Part shown: in pieces, positions 32,671 to 41,058 of the stretch | Numbering within the stretch: the first letter of the stretch is position 1 | Layout: every line of letters begins with the position of its first letter | NCBI RefSeq assembly: GCF_039729145.1 | Contig: NZ_CP155793.1 | Coordinates: 3,224,001-3,288,000, forward strand | Length of the DNA: 64,000 bases | DNA from: Microbacterium sp. SY138 | GTDB lineage: Bacteria; Actinomycetota; Actinomycetes; Actinomycetales; Microbacteriaceae | Reading direction: 5' to 3' | Made by a program: the position numbers and the translations under genes | Notes under the pieces: generated by a model | What the model was told of the DNA's origin: nothing | Database searches by the model: none | What the model saw: the letters and a program-made list of their open reading frames with translations, nothing else

Positions 32671-33123
32671 TCAGACCTCGGCCAGCAGCCGGAAGGCCTT
32701 GGACGCCGCCCGGATCTCTTCGGGAGTCAGCTCATCGATCACGGCCTGGAGACGGGTGCCGTAGTCGCGGCGGACCGCGGCGAGCGCATCACAGGCCGTG
32801 GCGGTCACGCTCAGCACCCGCAGCCGACCGTCGCGCTCGTCGGGGCGGGACTCGAGGAGACCGAGCTCTTCCAGCATCCGCACCTGACGACTGATGACCG
32901 ACTTGTCCATCTCGAACCGCTCGGCGATCTCGTGCGCGTTGGCCGTTCCCGCCCTGTCGATGAAGGTCAGCAGTTTGTAGCCGGCCACCTGCAGCTCCGG
33001 GTGGACCCGGGCTGCGGATTCCTTCCACAGCGACCGGGTCCTCGCGAAGATGAGGTTCAGATGCGCCTGGAGGTCACCGAGCGCACTGTCGACATCCGAC
33101 GCCGCGACCGCTGCCGAGGCCAT
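32671..33123 (-). CDS. MarR family transcriptional regulator (copy 2)
   Basis: A 150-aa MarR-type repressor with recognition helix MDKSVISRQVRMLEELGLLE and wing RPDERDGRLRV. It begins four bases after the DHA2 exporter stop, so the exporter and this regulator form an operon closed by a hairpin terminator. A 40-bp palindrome overlapping the operon promoter is its probable operator, giving a ligand-induced efflux system. Sequence similarity to the adjacent MarR gene indicates tandem duplication. Confidence 0.88.
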   Translation of the reverse strand: MASAAVAASDVDSALGDLQAHLNLIFARTRSLWKESAARVHPELQVAGYKLLTFIDRAGTANAHEIAERFEMDKSVISRQVRMLEELGLLESRPDERDGRLRVLSVTATACDALAAVRRDYGTRLQAVIDELTPEEIRAASKAFRLLAEV

Positions 33124-33127
33124 GACC

Positions 33128-34870
33128 TCAGCGCTCCCCGTCCCGGTCTTCGCGGGCAACGTCATCACGGGCACGATCGTCGCGCTCGAGAACGCGGACC
33201 GCACCGGTCGCGGGGGCGCTGCCGGCACCCTCGATCCGGATGGTTCCGGTGGAGAGCGAGGCTCCGACCTCCGCCTCGGAGACCTCGATCACCGATTCCT
33301 CAGCCTGCTCGAGCATCTGCTCGGCGGCGTTCTTGGTCGACAGCGGCTTGTTCTTGATGAACGCGATCGCGATGATCGCGATCACCGCGAGCGGGATCGC
33401 GATGATGAAGGAATCGGCGATGCCGTGACCGTATGCTCCTTCGACGATCGTGCGGATCGTGTCGGGCAGCTGACCGACCTTGGGGACGTCACCCGAGGCG
33501 AGGTGCTTGAGCGCGTCGATCTCGGCGGGTGTCGACGGGACGAAGCCGTCGAGCGCATCGGTGATGTAGTTCGCGACGCTGGTGGACAGCAGCGAACCCA
33601 TCACGGTGACGCCGATGGTGCCGGCGATCGTGCGGAAGAAGTTCACGTTCGACGAGGCGGCGCCCAGCTGCTGCGGAGCAGTGTCGTTCTGCACGATCAG
33701 CGTGAGGTTCTGCATGACCATGCCGAGGCCCGCGCCGAGCACGAACATGTAGACGGCGACGAGCGGGAACGGGGTGTCGTAGCGGAGCGTGGCCATCAGG
33801 CTGACGCCGGCGGTCGCGAGGACCGACCCGGTCAGCATCCAGCCCTTCCACTTGCCGAAGCGGCTCACGAGCTGGCCGATGATGATCGACGCCCCCATCT
33901 GGCCGATGATCATCGGGATGGTCATGAGGCCGGACTCGGTGGGCGTGGCGCCACGGGCGAGCTGGAAGTACTGCGCGAGGAACACCGACGTCGCGAACAT
34001 CGAGACGCCGATCGCGATCGAGGCGATGACCGACAGGGTGAAGGTGCGGTTGCGGAACAGCGACATCGGGACGATCGGTTCCTTGACGAAGAACTCGACC
34101 GTGATGAACGCGGCGATCGCGACCGCGGCGGTGACGATCAGCATGATGCTCGTCGAGGAGTCCCAGTCGAACTGGTTGCCGCCCATCGAGACCCAGATCA
34201 GGAGGGTCGAGACGCCGACCGCGAGGAGCACGATGCCGAAGTAGTCGATCGAGACCTTGGTGTCGCGCTGGGGCTTCGGCAGGTGCAGGGTGAACTGCAG
34301 GAGCACCAGGGCGAGGATCGCGAACGGCACGCCGACGAAGAAGTTGGAGCGCCAGCCCCACACGTCGGTGAGGAGTCCGCCGAGCAGCGGGCCGCCGATG
34401 GTGCCGAGGGCCATGATGCCGCCGACGACGCCCATGTACTTGCCGCGCTCACGCGGGGAGATGATGAGGGCCACGGCGATCATGACCAGCGACATCAGGC
34501 CGCCGACGCCGACGCCCTGGATGACGCGGACCGCGATGAGCATGTTCGTGTCGGTCGAGAAGCCGGCGATCACGGTGCCGACCGTGAAGAGGATGAGGGA
34601 GATCTGGACGAGCACCTTGCGGTCGACGAGGTCGGCGAGCTTGCCCCAGATCGGGGTCGAGACGGCGGTGGCCAGAAGGCTCGCGGTGATGACCCAGGTG
34701 TACTGGGACTGCGTGCCGCCGAGGTCGGCGATGATGACCGGCATCGAGGTCGACACCACGGTGCCCGAGAGCACGGCGACGAACATGCCGACGACGAGTC
34801 CGGAGATCGCGGTGAAGACCTCGCGAGCCGACCGGGTCGTCTCGGGGGGTGCGGATGGGGTGTGTGTCAC
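33128..34870 (-). CDS. DHA2-type (EmrB/QacA) MFS multidrug exporter
   Basis: A 580-aa membrane protein with 14 hydrophobic segments. Helix 1 carries VLSGTVVSTSMPVIIADLGG, and loop 2-3 reads GKLADLVDRKVLVQ, both DHA2 marks. The C-terminal 80 residues are hydrophilic and charged. The start was set at the GTG preceded by AGGAG; the ATG 42 bases upstream overlaps the -10 TATGGT of the promoter (with TTGCGC 17 bases before it, inside a large palindrome). It heads an operon with a MarR repressor, the classical arrangement for inducible efflux. Confidence 0.9.
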   Translation of the reverse strand: MTHTPSAPPETTRSAREVFTAISGLVVGMFVAVLSGTVVSTSMPVIIADLGGTQSQYTWVITASLLATAVSTPIWGKLADLVDRKVLVQISLILFTVGTVIAGFSTDTNMLIAVRVIQGVGVGGLMSLVMIAVALIISPRERGKYMGVVGGIMALGTIGGPLLGGLLTDVWGWRSNFFVGVPFAILALVLLQFTLHLPKPQRDTKVSIDYFGIVLLAVGVSTLLIWVSMGGNQFDWDSSTSIMLIVTAAVAIAAFITVEFFVKEPIVPMSLFRNRTFTLSVIASIAIGVSMFATSVFLAQYFQLARGATPTESGLMTIPMIIGQMGASIIIGQLVSRFGKWKGWMLTGSVLATAGVSLMATLRYDTPFPLVAVYMFVLGAGLGMVMQNLTLIVQNDTAPQQLGAASSNVNFFRTIAGTIGVTVMGSLLSTSVANYITDALDGFVPSTPAEIDALKHLASGDVPKVGQLPDTIRTIVEGAYGHGIADSFIIAIPLAVIAIIAIAFIKNKPLSTKNAAEQMLEQAEESVIEVSEAEVGASLSTGTIRIEGAGSAPATGAVRVLERDDRARDDVAREDRDGER

Positions 34871-34909
34871 GGGGTAACGCTCCTGCGTAGAAAGTTGATC
34901 GAGGTCAAC

Positions 34910-34949
34910 CATACGCCTTTAGTTGCCAAAGCGCAACTAAAGGCGTATG
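34910..34949. promoter_or_regulatory. 40-bp perfect palindrome, probable MarR operator
   Basis: Arms CATACGCCTTTAGTTGC (34910-34926) and GCAACTAAAGGCGTATG (34933-34949) are exactly complementary, separated by CAAAGC. The element contains the -35 and -10 of the exporter operon on the minus strand and ends 50 bases before the start of the divergent hydrolase gene. Confidence 0.8.
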
Positions 34950-34986
34950 TGCTCGCGTCGTGCTTCTGCTCGGCGGAACCGAGCGG

Positions 34987-34992
34987 TACCGT
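34987..34992 (+). promoter_or_regulatory. -10 element of a leaderless hydrolase gene
   Basis: TACCGT lies six bases before the GTG start at 34999; no ribosome-binding site is present. Confidence 0.45.
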
Positions 34993-34998
34993 GTCAGC

Positions 34999-35889
34999 GT
35001 GTCGACTGATTCCAGGAGCGGACGGGCGCCCGGCGCCCCGGCCTCTCTCGACGCGGCCATCGGGGACGTCGACTGGACCGTGCCTCCCGCCGGATCGACG
35101 AGATCGTGGTTCCGTGCCCCCAGCGGCGAGTTGTCCGTGATCTCGCTGGGCGCACCCGAGCGTCCGCGCGTGGTCCTGGTGCCCGGGGCCACCGGTTCCA
35201 AGGAGGACTTCGCCCTGATGCTGCCGCTGCTGGCCGAGGCGGGGTACTTCGTGCAGTCGTTCGACCTCGCCGGGCAGTACGAGTCGCACGCGGCCGGCGC
35301 GGACTCCGCCTACACGTACGAGCTGTTCATCGCCGACCTGGTCGCATTCCTCGACGCTGGCGCGCCGGCGCATCTGCTCGGGTACTCGTTCGCCGGCACC
35401 GTCGCACAGCTGGTCGCCGTCCGTCGCCCCGACCTCGTGCTCTCCCTCACGCTCCTGACCACTCCTCCCGGTTCCGGCAACGTGTTCGCGAGCATGAAGT
35501 GGCTGGGACCCCTCGCCCCGATCGCGAGCCCTCGTCGCGGCGCCGGCCTCATGATCTGGGGGATCGTGACGAACAAGAACCGGGTGCCCCCACGGCGGCT
35601 CGAGTTCGTCCGCTCGCGGTTCGCACTTACGAGCAGACGCAGCGTCGATGAGATCGTCGGCCTGATGACGGTCGCTCCCGATCTGCGCAGCCGCGTGCGG
35701 GGATTGCCGATGCCCAAGCTCGTCGTCGCGGGATCGCACGACCTGTGGCCGCTGGCCGCCCACGAACGGTATGCGCGCGAGATCGGCGCGGAGTTCCGGG
35801 CGTACCCGACGGGACACAGCCCGAGCGAGACCACCCCGCACCAGCTGACCGCCGACCTGCTCGATCTCTACGCGCGGGCTCGCGACTGA
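34999..35889 (+). CDS. Alpha/beta hydrolase
   Basis: A 296-aa alpha/beta-hydrolase-fold protein. The nucleophile elbow is GYSFAG (Ser130), the oxyanion region is VLVPGATGSKED, the acid is probably the Asp of AGSHDLWPL and the base the His of YPTGHSPSE. The GTG start has a -10 six bases upstream; an upstream in-frame start lacks support. It is divergent from the DHA2 exporter and shares the 40-bp palindrome region, so the same MarR protein may regulate it. Substrate unknown; it could detoxify the compound that the exporter removes. Confidence 0.84.
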   Translation: MSTDSRSGRAPGAPASLDAAIGDVDWTVPPAGSTRSWFRAPSGELSVISLGAPERPRVVLVPGATGSKEDFALMLPLLAEAGYFVQSFDLAGQYESHAAGADSAYTYELFIADLVAFLDAGAPAHLLGYSFAGTVAQLVAVRRPDLVLSLTLLTTPPGSGNVFASMKWLGPLAPIASPRRGAGLMIWGIVTNKNRVPPRRLEFVRSRFALTSRRSVDEIVGLMTVAPDLRSRVRGLPMPKLVVAGSHDLWPLAAHERYAREIGAEFRAYPTGHSPSETTPHQLTADLLDLYARARD

Positions 35890-35902
35890 CCCGCCTCCGG
35901 CG

Positions 35903-36664
35903 TCACCGACCGGCTGCGGACCGGTCGGCCTCGCGCCGCGCCTGCCGCCGCCGATGCAGGGGCTCCTCCGACAGGTGCAACCGCACCGTGGGCAGCACGT
36001 AGCTCAACCGCCGTCGGAGAGACGCCCAGTCCTGGAACGGTCGCGCCGACACCGCGACCACGAGGCCCCGATCGCGCAGCACGGTCATCCCCGGGCGGAT
36101 GTGGAACGACAGGTCGAAGTCGTCGTGGATGTTCGTCTGCTCTCGGTGCACCTCGGCGCTCAGCATCCGCCAGACGGTGGCGCGCATGGCCATGTTCGAT
36201 CCATAGAGGGGTGCGTGCCCGAGGACCGGAGCCATCGAGGCGTACATGCCGCCGATGTACAGATGCGTCCCCATCCAATGCACCAGAGGTGTCGAACCGT
36301 AGAAGCGCGGTTCGCCGGTGACGAAGTCGACGTCGGGGCGGTCGCGGAAGGTGCGCTCGATCCGCTCCACCCAATCCGGCCCCGGGCGGGAATCGGCGTC
36401 GAGCCGGGCGATGATGTCGCTCGTCGCTGCGTCGTAACCGGCCGCCGATGCGCGCGGGATGCCCGGGACCGGCTCGGTGACGACCCGTGCCCCGAACCCC
36501 TCGGCGACGGCGGCCGTGTCGTCGCTGCTGCCGTTGTCGACGATGACGATCTCATCGGCGATCCGGGTCTGATGCTCGAGTGCCCGCAGACACACCTCCA
36601 GCAGGCGGGCGTCGTTCCGTACCGGTATGACCACGGACACGGAACGAGAGAAGGCGGTCGTCAT
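35903..36664 (-). CDS. Family 2 glycosyltransferase
   Basis: A 253-aa GT-A-fold glycosyltransferase: VSVVIPVRNDARLLEVCL and DEIVIVDNGSSDDTAAVA at the nucleotide-binding N-terminus, and the metal-binding ARLDADSRPGPDW (DxD) in the middle. A later hydrophobic segment (HWMGTHLYIGGMYASM) could be a membrane contact. GGGGGG precedes the ATG. It is a single gene, convergent with the hydrolase and downstream of oleate hydratase on the same strand; nothing nearby indicates the acceptor glycan. Confidence 0.87.
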   Translation of the reverse strand: MTTAFSRSVSVVIPVRNDARLLEVCLRALEHQTRIADEIVIVDNGSSDDTAAVAEGFGARVVTEPVPGIPRASAAGYDAATSDIIARLDADSRPGPDWVERIERTFRDRPDVDFVTGEPRFYGSTPLVHWMGTHLYIGGMYASMAPVLGHAPLYGSNMAMRATVWRMLSAEVHREQTNIHDDFDLSFHIRPGMTVLRDRGLVVAVSARPFQDWASLRRRLSYVLPTVRLHLSEEPLHRRRQARREADRSAAGR

Positions 36665-36789
36665 CGTCCCCCCATTGTGCGCGTAGCCGACCGTTTCGGC
36701 CGTGTGCCCCGCCCTCACCCGAAACTGCGTCGTGCAGAAGCTACTCCGCGGCGGGGAAGTGAGGTCGCGTCCCACTCCCCCGCAGCCGG

Positions 36790-38598
36790 TCACTCGATGG
36801 CGTCGTCCGCTCGCTCGCGCCTGGTCGTGCTTCCGTGCGCCGGGATCAGACCGAAGTCGGTGAGGAGCTCGCCCATCTGGGTGTTGTCGAGCTTGTCGAG
36901 AAGCTTGCCCTTCACGAAGTTCGGCCCGGGGATGTGCACGGCCTCGCCGTCGCGCAACCGCGCGGTCGCCTTCAGCAGGTAGCGGATGTCGTAGGTGGAG
37001 TTGAACACCTCCGGCACGCCGCGCTCGATGTCGAGCAGCTGATAGGTCGCCTCCATCGCGGTGCGCACCGAATACTCGGTCGTGAAGATGGTGTCGCGGG
37101 TGGTCTCGGCGAACTGACCGAGGAAGGCGAAGTTCACGCTGCCGTCCGGCACCACCTGCGGGCGGTCGCCGGCCTTGCGCGGCAGGAAGAACGACGTGAC
37201 GTACGGCATCATCACCGGCACCGTCTTCGCGGCGGATGCGGCGAGCTCGGGAATGTCCGCGACGGGAACGCCGAGGTGATACAGCCACTCCTGCGCGATC
37301 TCCTCGCCCGTGCAGTCCTGCATCGGCTTCTTGATGAAGTCGCCCGGCGTCTCGACGAACAGCCCGTACACCCACACCACGATCTCGTTGGGCTTCTGCG
37401 CCTTGAAATGCGGCTGCCGGTTCACGGTCCAGCTCATCAGCCACGACGAGTCCTTCGCCGTGACGATGCCACCGGTGACGACCTTCCCCGAGAAGGGGTC
37501 GCGCTGCGCGATCTTCTCGATGTACGCGGGGATGCGCTCGTCGATCGTGGTGACCGTCGCCGACTCCCACTTCGTCTTGTCGATGTCGTTGCAGAACACC
37601 TCGGGGCGCCCGAAGTCGGGCGACTTCGCGGCGACCTTCTTCCAGAAGTCCCACGCGGGGGCGGGACCGTCGAGGAGCCGGGGCGCCGTGTTCTGATCGC
37701 CGTTGTCGGAGTTCTCCGTCAGCGACCCGATCGTCATGAGGCACAGATCGTCCGGTCCGAGGTCCACGCCACCGGGCTCGCCATCCACGATCCAGTCGAT
37801 GCGCGTCGCCTGCTTGCGCCCGTTCGTGAGGTCGAAGTGCACGTCGGTGACGGTGTGATGGAAGCGGAACCGCACCCCGTGGTCGTCGAGGTACTTCCGC
37901 ATCGGCAGCACGAGCGATTCGTACTGGTTGTACTTCGTGAACTTGAGCGCCGACAAGTCGGGGAGACCGCCGATGTGGTGCATGAAACGGTGGAGGTACA
38001 GCTTCATCTCCAGGGCGGAGTGCCACTCCTCGAAGGCGAACATCGTGCGCCAATAGAGCCAGAAGTTGCTCGCGAGGAACTCCTCGCCGAACACCTCATC
38101 GATGCGCTTGCCCTCCATCTGCTCCCGCGTGGCGAGGATCACATCGATGATGTCCTTCTGCGCCTTGTCGGAGAGCGTGAACAGCTTGTTGGTGTGGGCG
38201 TCCTGCCCCTGCTTCTCCGTCACCCGGCACAGGGACGAGTTCGGGTCGTCCTTGTTCAGCCAGTAGAACTCGTCGAGCACGCTGGCGCCGTCGATCTCGA
38301 GCGATGGCACCGAGCGGAACAGATCCCACAGACACTCCATGTGGTCCTCGAGCTCGCGCCCGCCGCGGATCACGAATCCCTTCTCCGGATACTTGATGCC
38401 GTCGAGCGCTCCACCGGGAAGACCCAGCTCCTCGAGGATCGTGATCCGCTCGCCGGCGATCTGGCCATCGCGGATCATGAAGATCGCCGCCGCCATCGCG
38501 GCGAGGCCGCCCCCGACCAGCCACACGGTCTTGTCGTCCACCCCTTCGGGTTTGCGGGGCCGCGCGAAGGCCTCGTAGTTTCCGTTGCTCCGATACAT
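36790..38598 (-). CDS. ohyA: Oleate hydratase
   Basis: A 602-aa FAD-dependent hydratase that adds water to the cis-9 double bond of oleate, giving 10-hydroxystearate; it detoxifies unsaturated fatty acids. Seen are the FAD-binding VWLVGGGLAAMAAAIF (25-40), the ELGLPGGALDG loop, and RGGRELEDHMECLWDL with the probable catalytic Glu82, followed by the long family-specific central region and C-terminal fatty-acid cap. Its length is within the family range. GGAAGGAAG precedes the ATG. It is monocistronic, divergent from the broken methyltransferase gene. Confidence 0.94.
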   Translation of the reverse strand: MYRSNGNYEAFARPRKPEGVDDKTVWLVGGGLAAMAAAIFMIRDGQIAGERITILEELGLPGGALDGIKYPEKGFVIRGGRELEDHMECLWDLFRSVPSLEIDGASVLDEFYWLNKDDPNSSLCRVTEKQGQDAHTNKLFTLSDKAQKDIIDVILATREQMEGKRIDEVFGEEFLASNFWLYWRTMFAFEEWHSALEMKLYLHRFMHHIGGLPDLSALKFTKYNQYESLVLPMRKYLDDHGVRFRFHHTVTDVHFDLTNGRKQATRIDWIVDGEPGGVDLGPDDLCLMTIGSLTENSDNGDQNTAPRLLDGPAPAWDFWKKVAAKSPDFGRPEVFCNDIDKTKWESATVTTIDERIPAYIEKIAQRDPFSGKVVTGGIVTAKDSSWLMSWTVNRQPHFKAQKPNEIVVWVYGLFVETPGDFIKKPMQDCTGEEIAQEWLYHLGVPVADIPELAASAAKTVPVMMPYVTSFFLPRKAGDRPQVVPDGSVNFAFLGQFAETTRDTIFTTEYSVRTAMEATYQLLDIERGVPEVFNSTYDIRYLLKATARLRDGEAVHIPGPNFVKGKLLDKLDNTQMGELLTDFGLIPAHGSTTRRERADDAIE

Positions 38599-38716
38599 GT
38601 CGATCTTCCTTCCCGCCCATCGGTCGATTCGCGTCCAGTAGACCGCAGGAGCGCGAGGAACGGAAGGCGGGCCGGGGCATCTCACCCGTAGTAGACCGGG
38701 CTGGGAGAATCGACCC

Positions 38717-39465
38717 ATGACGGATTCCTTCGAGGCGCTGATCGAGGCCGGCGACACCGCTGACGTCACCGGGTGGGACTTCGCCTGGCTGGATGGCCGA
38801 GCGACCGAGGAGAGGCCGCCCTGGGGCTATGCCCGCTTGCTGTCCGACCGCCTCGGCACCGCTTCGGCGTCGCTCGACATCCAGACCGGGGGCGGTGAGG
38901 TGCTCGCCGAAGCGGCGTCTTTCCCGCCAACGGCCGTGGCGACCGAGTCGTGGCCGCCGAACGTGCGTCGCGCGACGCAGCTGCTGCACCCTCGGGGAGT
39001 GGTGGTCGTCGCCGACCCCGACGAGCCTCCACTGCCCTTCGCCGACGAGGCCTTCGACCTGGTCACCAGCAGACACCCCGCGACGATCTGGTGGTCGGAG
39101 ATCGCACGGGTGCTGGCGCACGACGGCACCTATTTCGCGCAGCACGTGGGGCCGGCGAGCGCGTTCGAGCTGATCGAGTTCTTCCTGGGCCCGCAGCCTC
39201 AGGCACGCCGCGGACGCCACCAGGATGATGAGGTCGCCGCCGCGGAGGCTGCCGGGCTCGAGATCGTCGACCTGCGCGCCTGCGCATCGAGATCCACGAC
39301 GTCGCCGCCGCTGTCTATCTCCTGCGCAAGGTGATCTGGTGGGTGCCGGGATTCACCGTGGAGAACAGCCGCGACCGACTGCGCGACCTCCACGACCTGA
39401 TCCAGCAGGACGGGCCGTTCATCGCGCACTCGACCCGTCACCTCATCGAAGCGCGCCGCCCCTAG
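38717..39465 (+). pseudogene. Frameshifted class I SAM-dependent methyltransferase
   Basis: The first frame (38717 to about 39275) encodes a methyltransferase with DIQTGGGEVLAEA (motif I), VVVADPDEPPLPFADEAFDL and WWSEIARVLAHDGTYF. After EIVDLRA it runs into unrelated sequence and stops at 39334. The expected C-terminal part (RLRIEIHDVAAAVYLLRKV, WWVPGFTVENSRDRL, FIAHSTRHLIEARRP) continues in the reading frame one base earlier, from about 39276 to the TAG at 39463. Joining the two restores a family-like protein of about 249 aa, so 1, 4 or 7 bases appear to be lost. It is either a recent pseudogene or a sequencing error. GAGAAT lies six bases before the ATG. Confidence 0.82.
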
Positions 39466-39504
39466 CGAGCGCGCCGTCGCCGTCGCCGTCGACGTCGAAG
39501 GGAG

Positions 39505-39846
39505 CTACTTGGTCGCGTTCGGGTGATGCGTGTGCACCTGCTCGATCAACACAGCGTCACCGTCGATGTAGAACCAGATCCGCGCATCGCCCTGTGCTGT
39601 CGGCTTGTGCTGCCAGCGCTCGTGACGCGCCGCGCCGCGCTGGACGAACTGCAGCTCACCTCTCATCGGGTAGTTCGTCGGTGTGCGCTCCGCGGGAGTG
39701 CGAGTGAGGAAGTCCCAGGCATCCGCCATCGGGTTCCGGATGGTCGCGACCAGGTCTCGCCAGCCTTTCCGTGCTCCCGAGGTAGCAAACCGGACGGTGT
39801 ACTCGGTCTTCTTCATGGGTCTGGGGACCAGGTCGTCCTTCGCCAC
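39505..39846 (-). CDS. Putative toxin of a type II-like toxin-antitoxin pair
   Basis: A 113-aa (or 103-aa from an internal ATG) small basic protein. The C-terminal beta-rich stretch RIWFYIDGDAVLIEQVHTHH resembles the last strands of RelE/ParE-like mRNA interferases and gyrase poisons; the earlier part ARKGWRDLVATIRNPMADAWDFL is helical. It begins at a GTG two bases after the antitoxin stop, the usual order and coupling for such modules. I cannot place it in a named toxin family, and no catalytic residue set is certain. Confidence 0.62.
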   Translation of the reverse strand: MAKDDLVPRPMKKTEYTVRFATSGARKGWRDLVATIRNPMADAWDFLTRTPAERTPTNYPMRGELQFVQRGAARHERWQHKPTAQGDARIWFYIDGDAVLIEQVHTHHPNATK

Positions 39847-39848
39847 GT

Positions 39849-40307
39849 TCAGGGACGCTCGATCAGCTCGTCGTCATCCAGCCATTCGACAGGCTGAGCA
39901 GAGAGCCCTGCCGCGATAGCCGTCGCCGTCTCCCGCCAGGAGGTGAGCTCTGCGATAGCGAGGTGGGGCTGCCCCGTGGCAAATGATGCCCGAGCAGCAT
40001 CGACGAGGTTCTGCGCGCACGCGGCTCGATCAGCCTCCGACAAGGCAAGCATCCAGGGGAATCGATCAGACATGCGCGCGGCAAGAGTGCCCTCGTCATC
40101 GAGGGTGACCGTGATGAGATCAGCAGCGAACTGCAGCAGCATTGCGCGAGCATCCGCCGCGCGCTGCGACATCAGCACGAGCGGCTCGCCGTCGCGACGC
40201 GTGATCCGAACCGTGTGATCTTCGGCCTCTGCGAACACATCTGCCGAATGCTTACTCAGGTCGGACGAACGACGAGACGTGATGTGAGGATCATGGATCA
40301 GGGTCAT
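39849..40307 (-). CDS. Putative antitoxin with Phd/YefM-like N-terminus and long C-terminal domain
   Basis: A 152-aa protein. Residues 10-50 (TSRRSSDLSKHSADVFAEAE, then VRITRRDGEPLVLMS) match the Phd/YefM antitoxin DNA-binding dimer pattern. The roughly 100-residue C-terminal part (LLQFAADLITVTLDD, FPWMLALSEADRAACAQNLV, ELTSWRETATAIAAG) is helical and much longer than the usual toxin-binding tail. GAGGAT precedes the ATG. Direct repeats ATTCGGAA at 11-bp spacing lie just upstream, fitting autoregulation. The gene order antitoxin-toxin supports the assignment. Confidence 0.7.
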   Translation of the reverse strand: MTLIHDPHITSRRSSDLSKHSADVFAEAEDHTVRITRRDGEPLVLMSQRAADARAMLLQFAADLITVTLDDEGTLAARMSDRFPWMLALSEADRAACAQNLVDAARASFATGQPHLAIAELTSWRETATAIAAGLSAQPVEWLDDDELIERP

Positions 40308-40318
40308 ATCCTCATGAT

Positions 40319-40337
40319 ATTCGGAACGTATTCGGAA
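40319..40337. promoter_or_regulatory. ATTCGGAA direct repeats upstream of the antitoxin gene
   Basis: ATTCGGAA occurs at 40319-40326 and 40330-40337, one helical turn apart, in the A/T-rich region immediately upstream of the antitoxin start. It is the likely autoregulatory site. Confidence 0.5.
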
Positions 40338-40404
40338 GTCTATACGCCTCCCTCCGTAAGGAGTCACGACGGATGCCGACGCCGACCGCTCACGGGGTGA
40401 GCCG

Positions 40405-41058
40405 GTGCAGATCGCGTGGGAAGAGCGTCACCTCCCGGATGTTCGACGCCTCGATGAGCCGCGACACACCGTCGACACCGCCGAGGACGTCGCCTCGGCA
40501 CGCCTGCTCGCCGAACGCACGGCCCCGGATGTCGCGATCGTCGACGTCATGCTCCCGGACGGAGACGGGTTCTCGCTGTGTCGCGAGATCCGCACCCGAT
40601 GGGGCTTCCCGACCGTGTTGTTGACCGCGCGTGATGAGGATGCGGACGTCGTGGTCGGCCTCGACGCCGGAGCCGACGACTACATCGCGAAGCCGGTCAG
40701 CGTGGCCGTGCTCGAAGCGCGCCTGCGGACGGTCCTGCGCCGCAGCTCCCGTCTCACCGCCGAGCCGCTGCGGGTCGGCTCCCTCGTGCTGCACGAGGAT
40801 TCCGCGGAAGCGCTGGCCGACGGCGAGGCCCTGCCGCTGAGCGCCACCGAGTTCCGGCTCCTGCACGAGCTCGCACTGAACGACGGACATACCCTGAGTC
40901 GCTCGCACCTGATCGACGCGGTCTGGGCGCAGTCCCCGCCCGAGACCCCGCGGGTCGTGGACACCGCGATCCAGCGGCTGCGCGCGAAGCTGACTGCGGC
41001 GAAGGTCTCGACACCGCAGCTGGAGACGATGCGCGGGATCGGATACCGGCTGCGATGA
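40405..41058 (+). CDS. OmpR-family response regulator with shortened receiver N-terminus
   Basis: A 217-aa two-component regulator. The receiver has the phospho-acceptor Asp47 (IVDVMLPDGDG), Thr74 (LLTARDE) and Lys96 (YIAKPVS); the C-terminal winged helix reads LPLSATEFRLLHEL and RVVDTAIQRLRAKL. The N-terminus is odd: in place of a hydrophobic strand ending in an acidic pair it reads QIAWEERHLPDVRRLD, and the distance to Asp47 is three or four residues short, so Mg binding or the first helix may be impaired. It starts at a GTG after GGGGTGAG. Its stop overlaps the kinase start (ATGA). The toxin-antitoxin pair lies directly upstream in the opposite direction. Confidence 0.85.
   Translation: MQIAWEERHLPDVRRLDEPRHTVDTAEDVASARLLAERTAPDVAIVDVMLPDGDGFSLCREIRTRWGFPTVLLTARDEDADVVVGLDAGADDYIAKPVSVAVLEARLRTVLRRSSRLTAEPLRVGSLVLHEDSAEALADGEALPLSATEFRLLHELALNDGHTLSRSHLIDAVWAQSPPETPRVVDTAIQRLRAKLTAAKVSTPQLETMRGIGYRLR

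Noticed and set aside
34871..34912. Upstream ATG for the DHA2 exporter
   Set aside because: It overlaps the promoter -10, while the GTG at 34870 has an AGGAG site at good spacing.
36835..38691. 618-codon open frame opposite oleate hydratase
   Set aside because: The minus-strand frame carries all oleate hydratase motifs; the plus-strand frame has none and lacks a ribosome-binding site.
39505..41058. Mobile island carrying the toxin-antitoxin pair
   Set aside because: No direct repeats, transposase or GC shift was seen at its borders; only the odd response regulator N-terminus hints at rearrangement.
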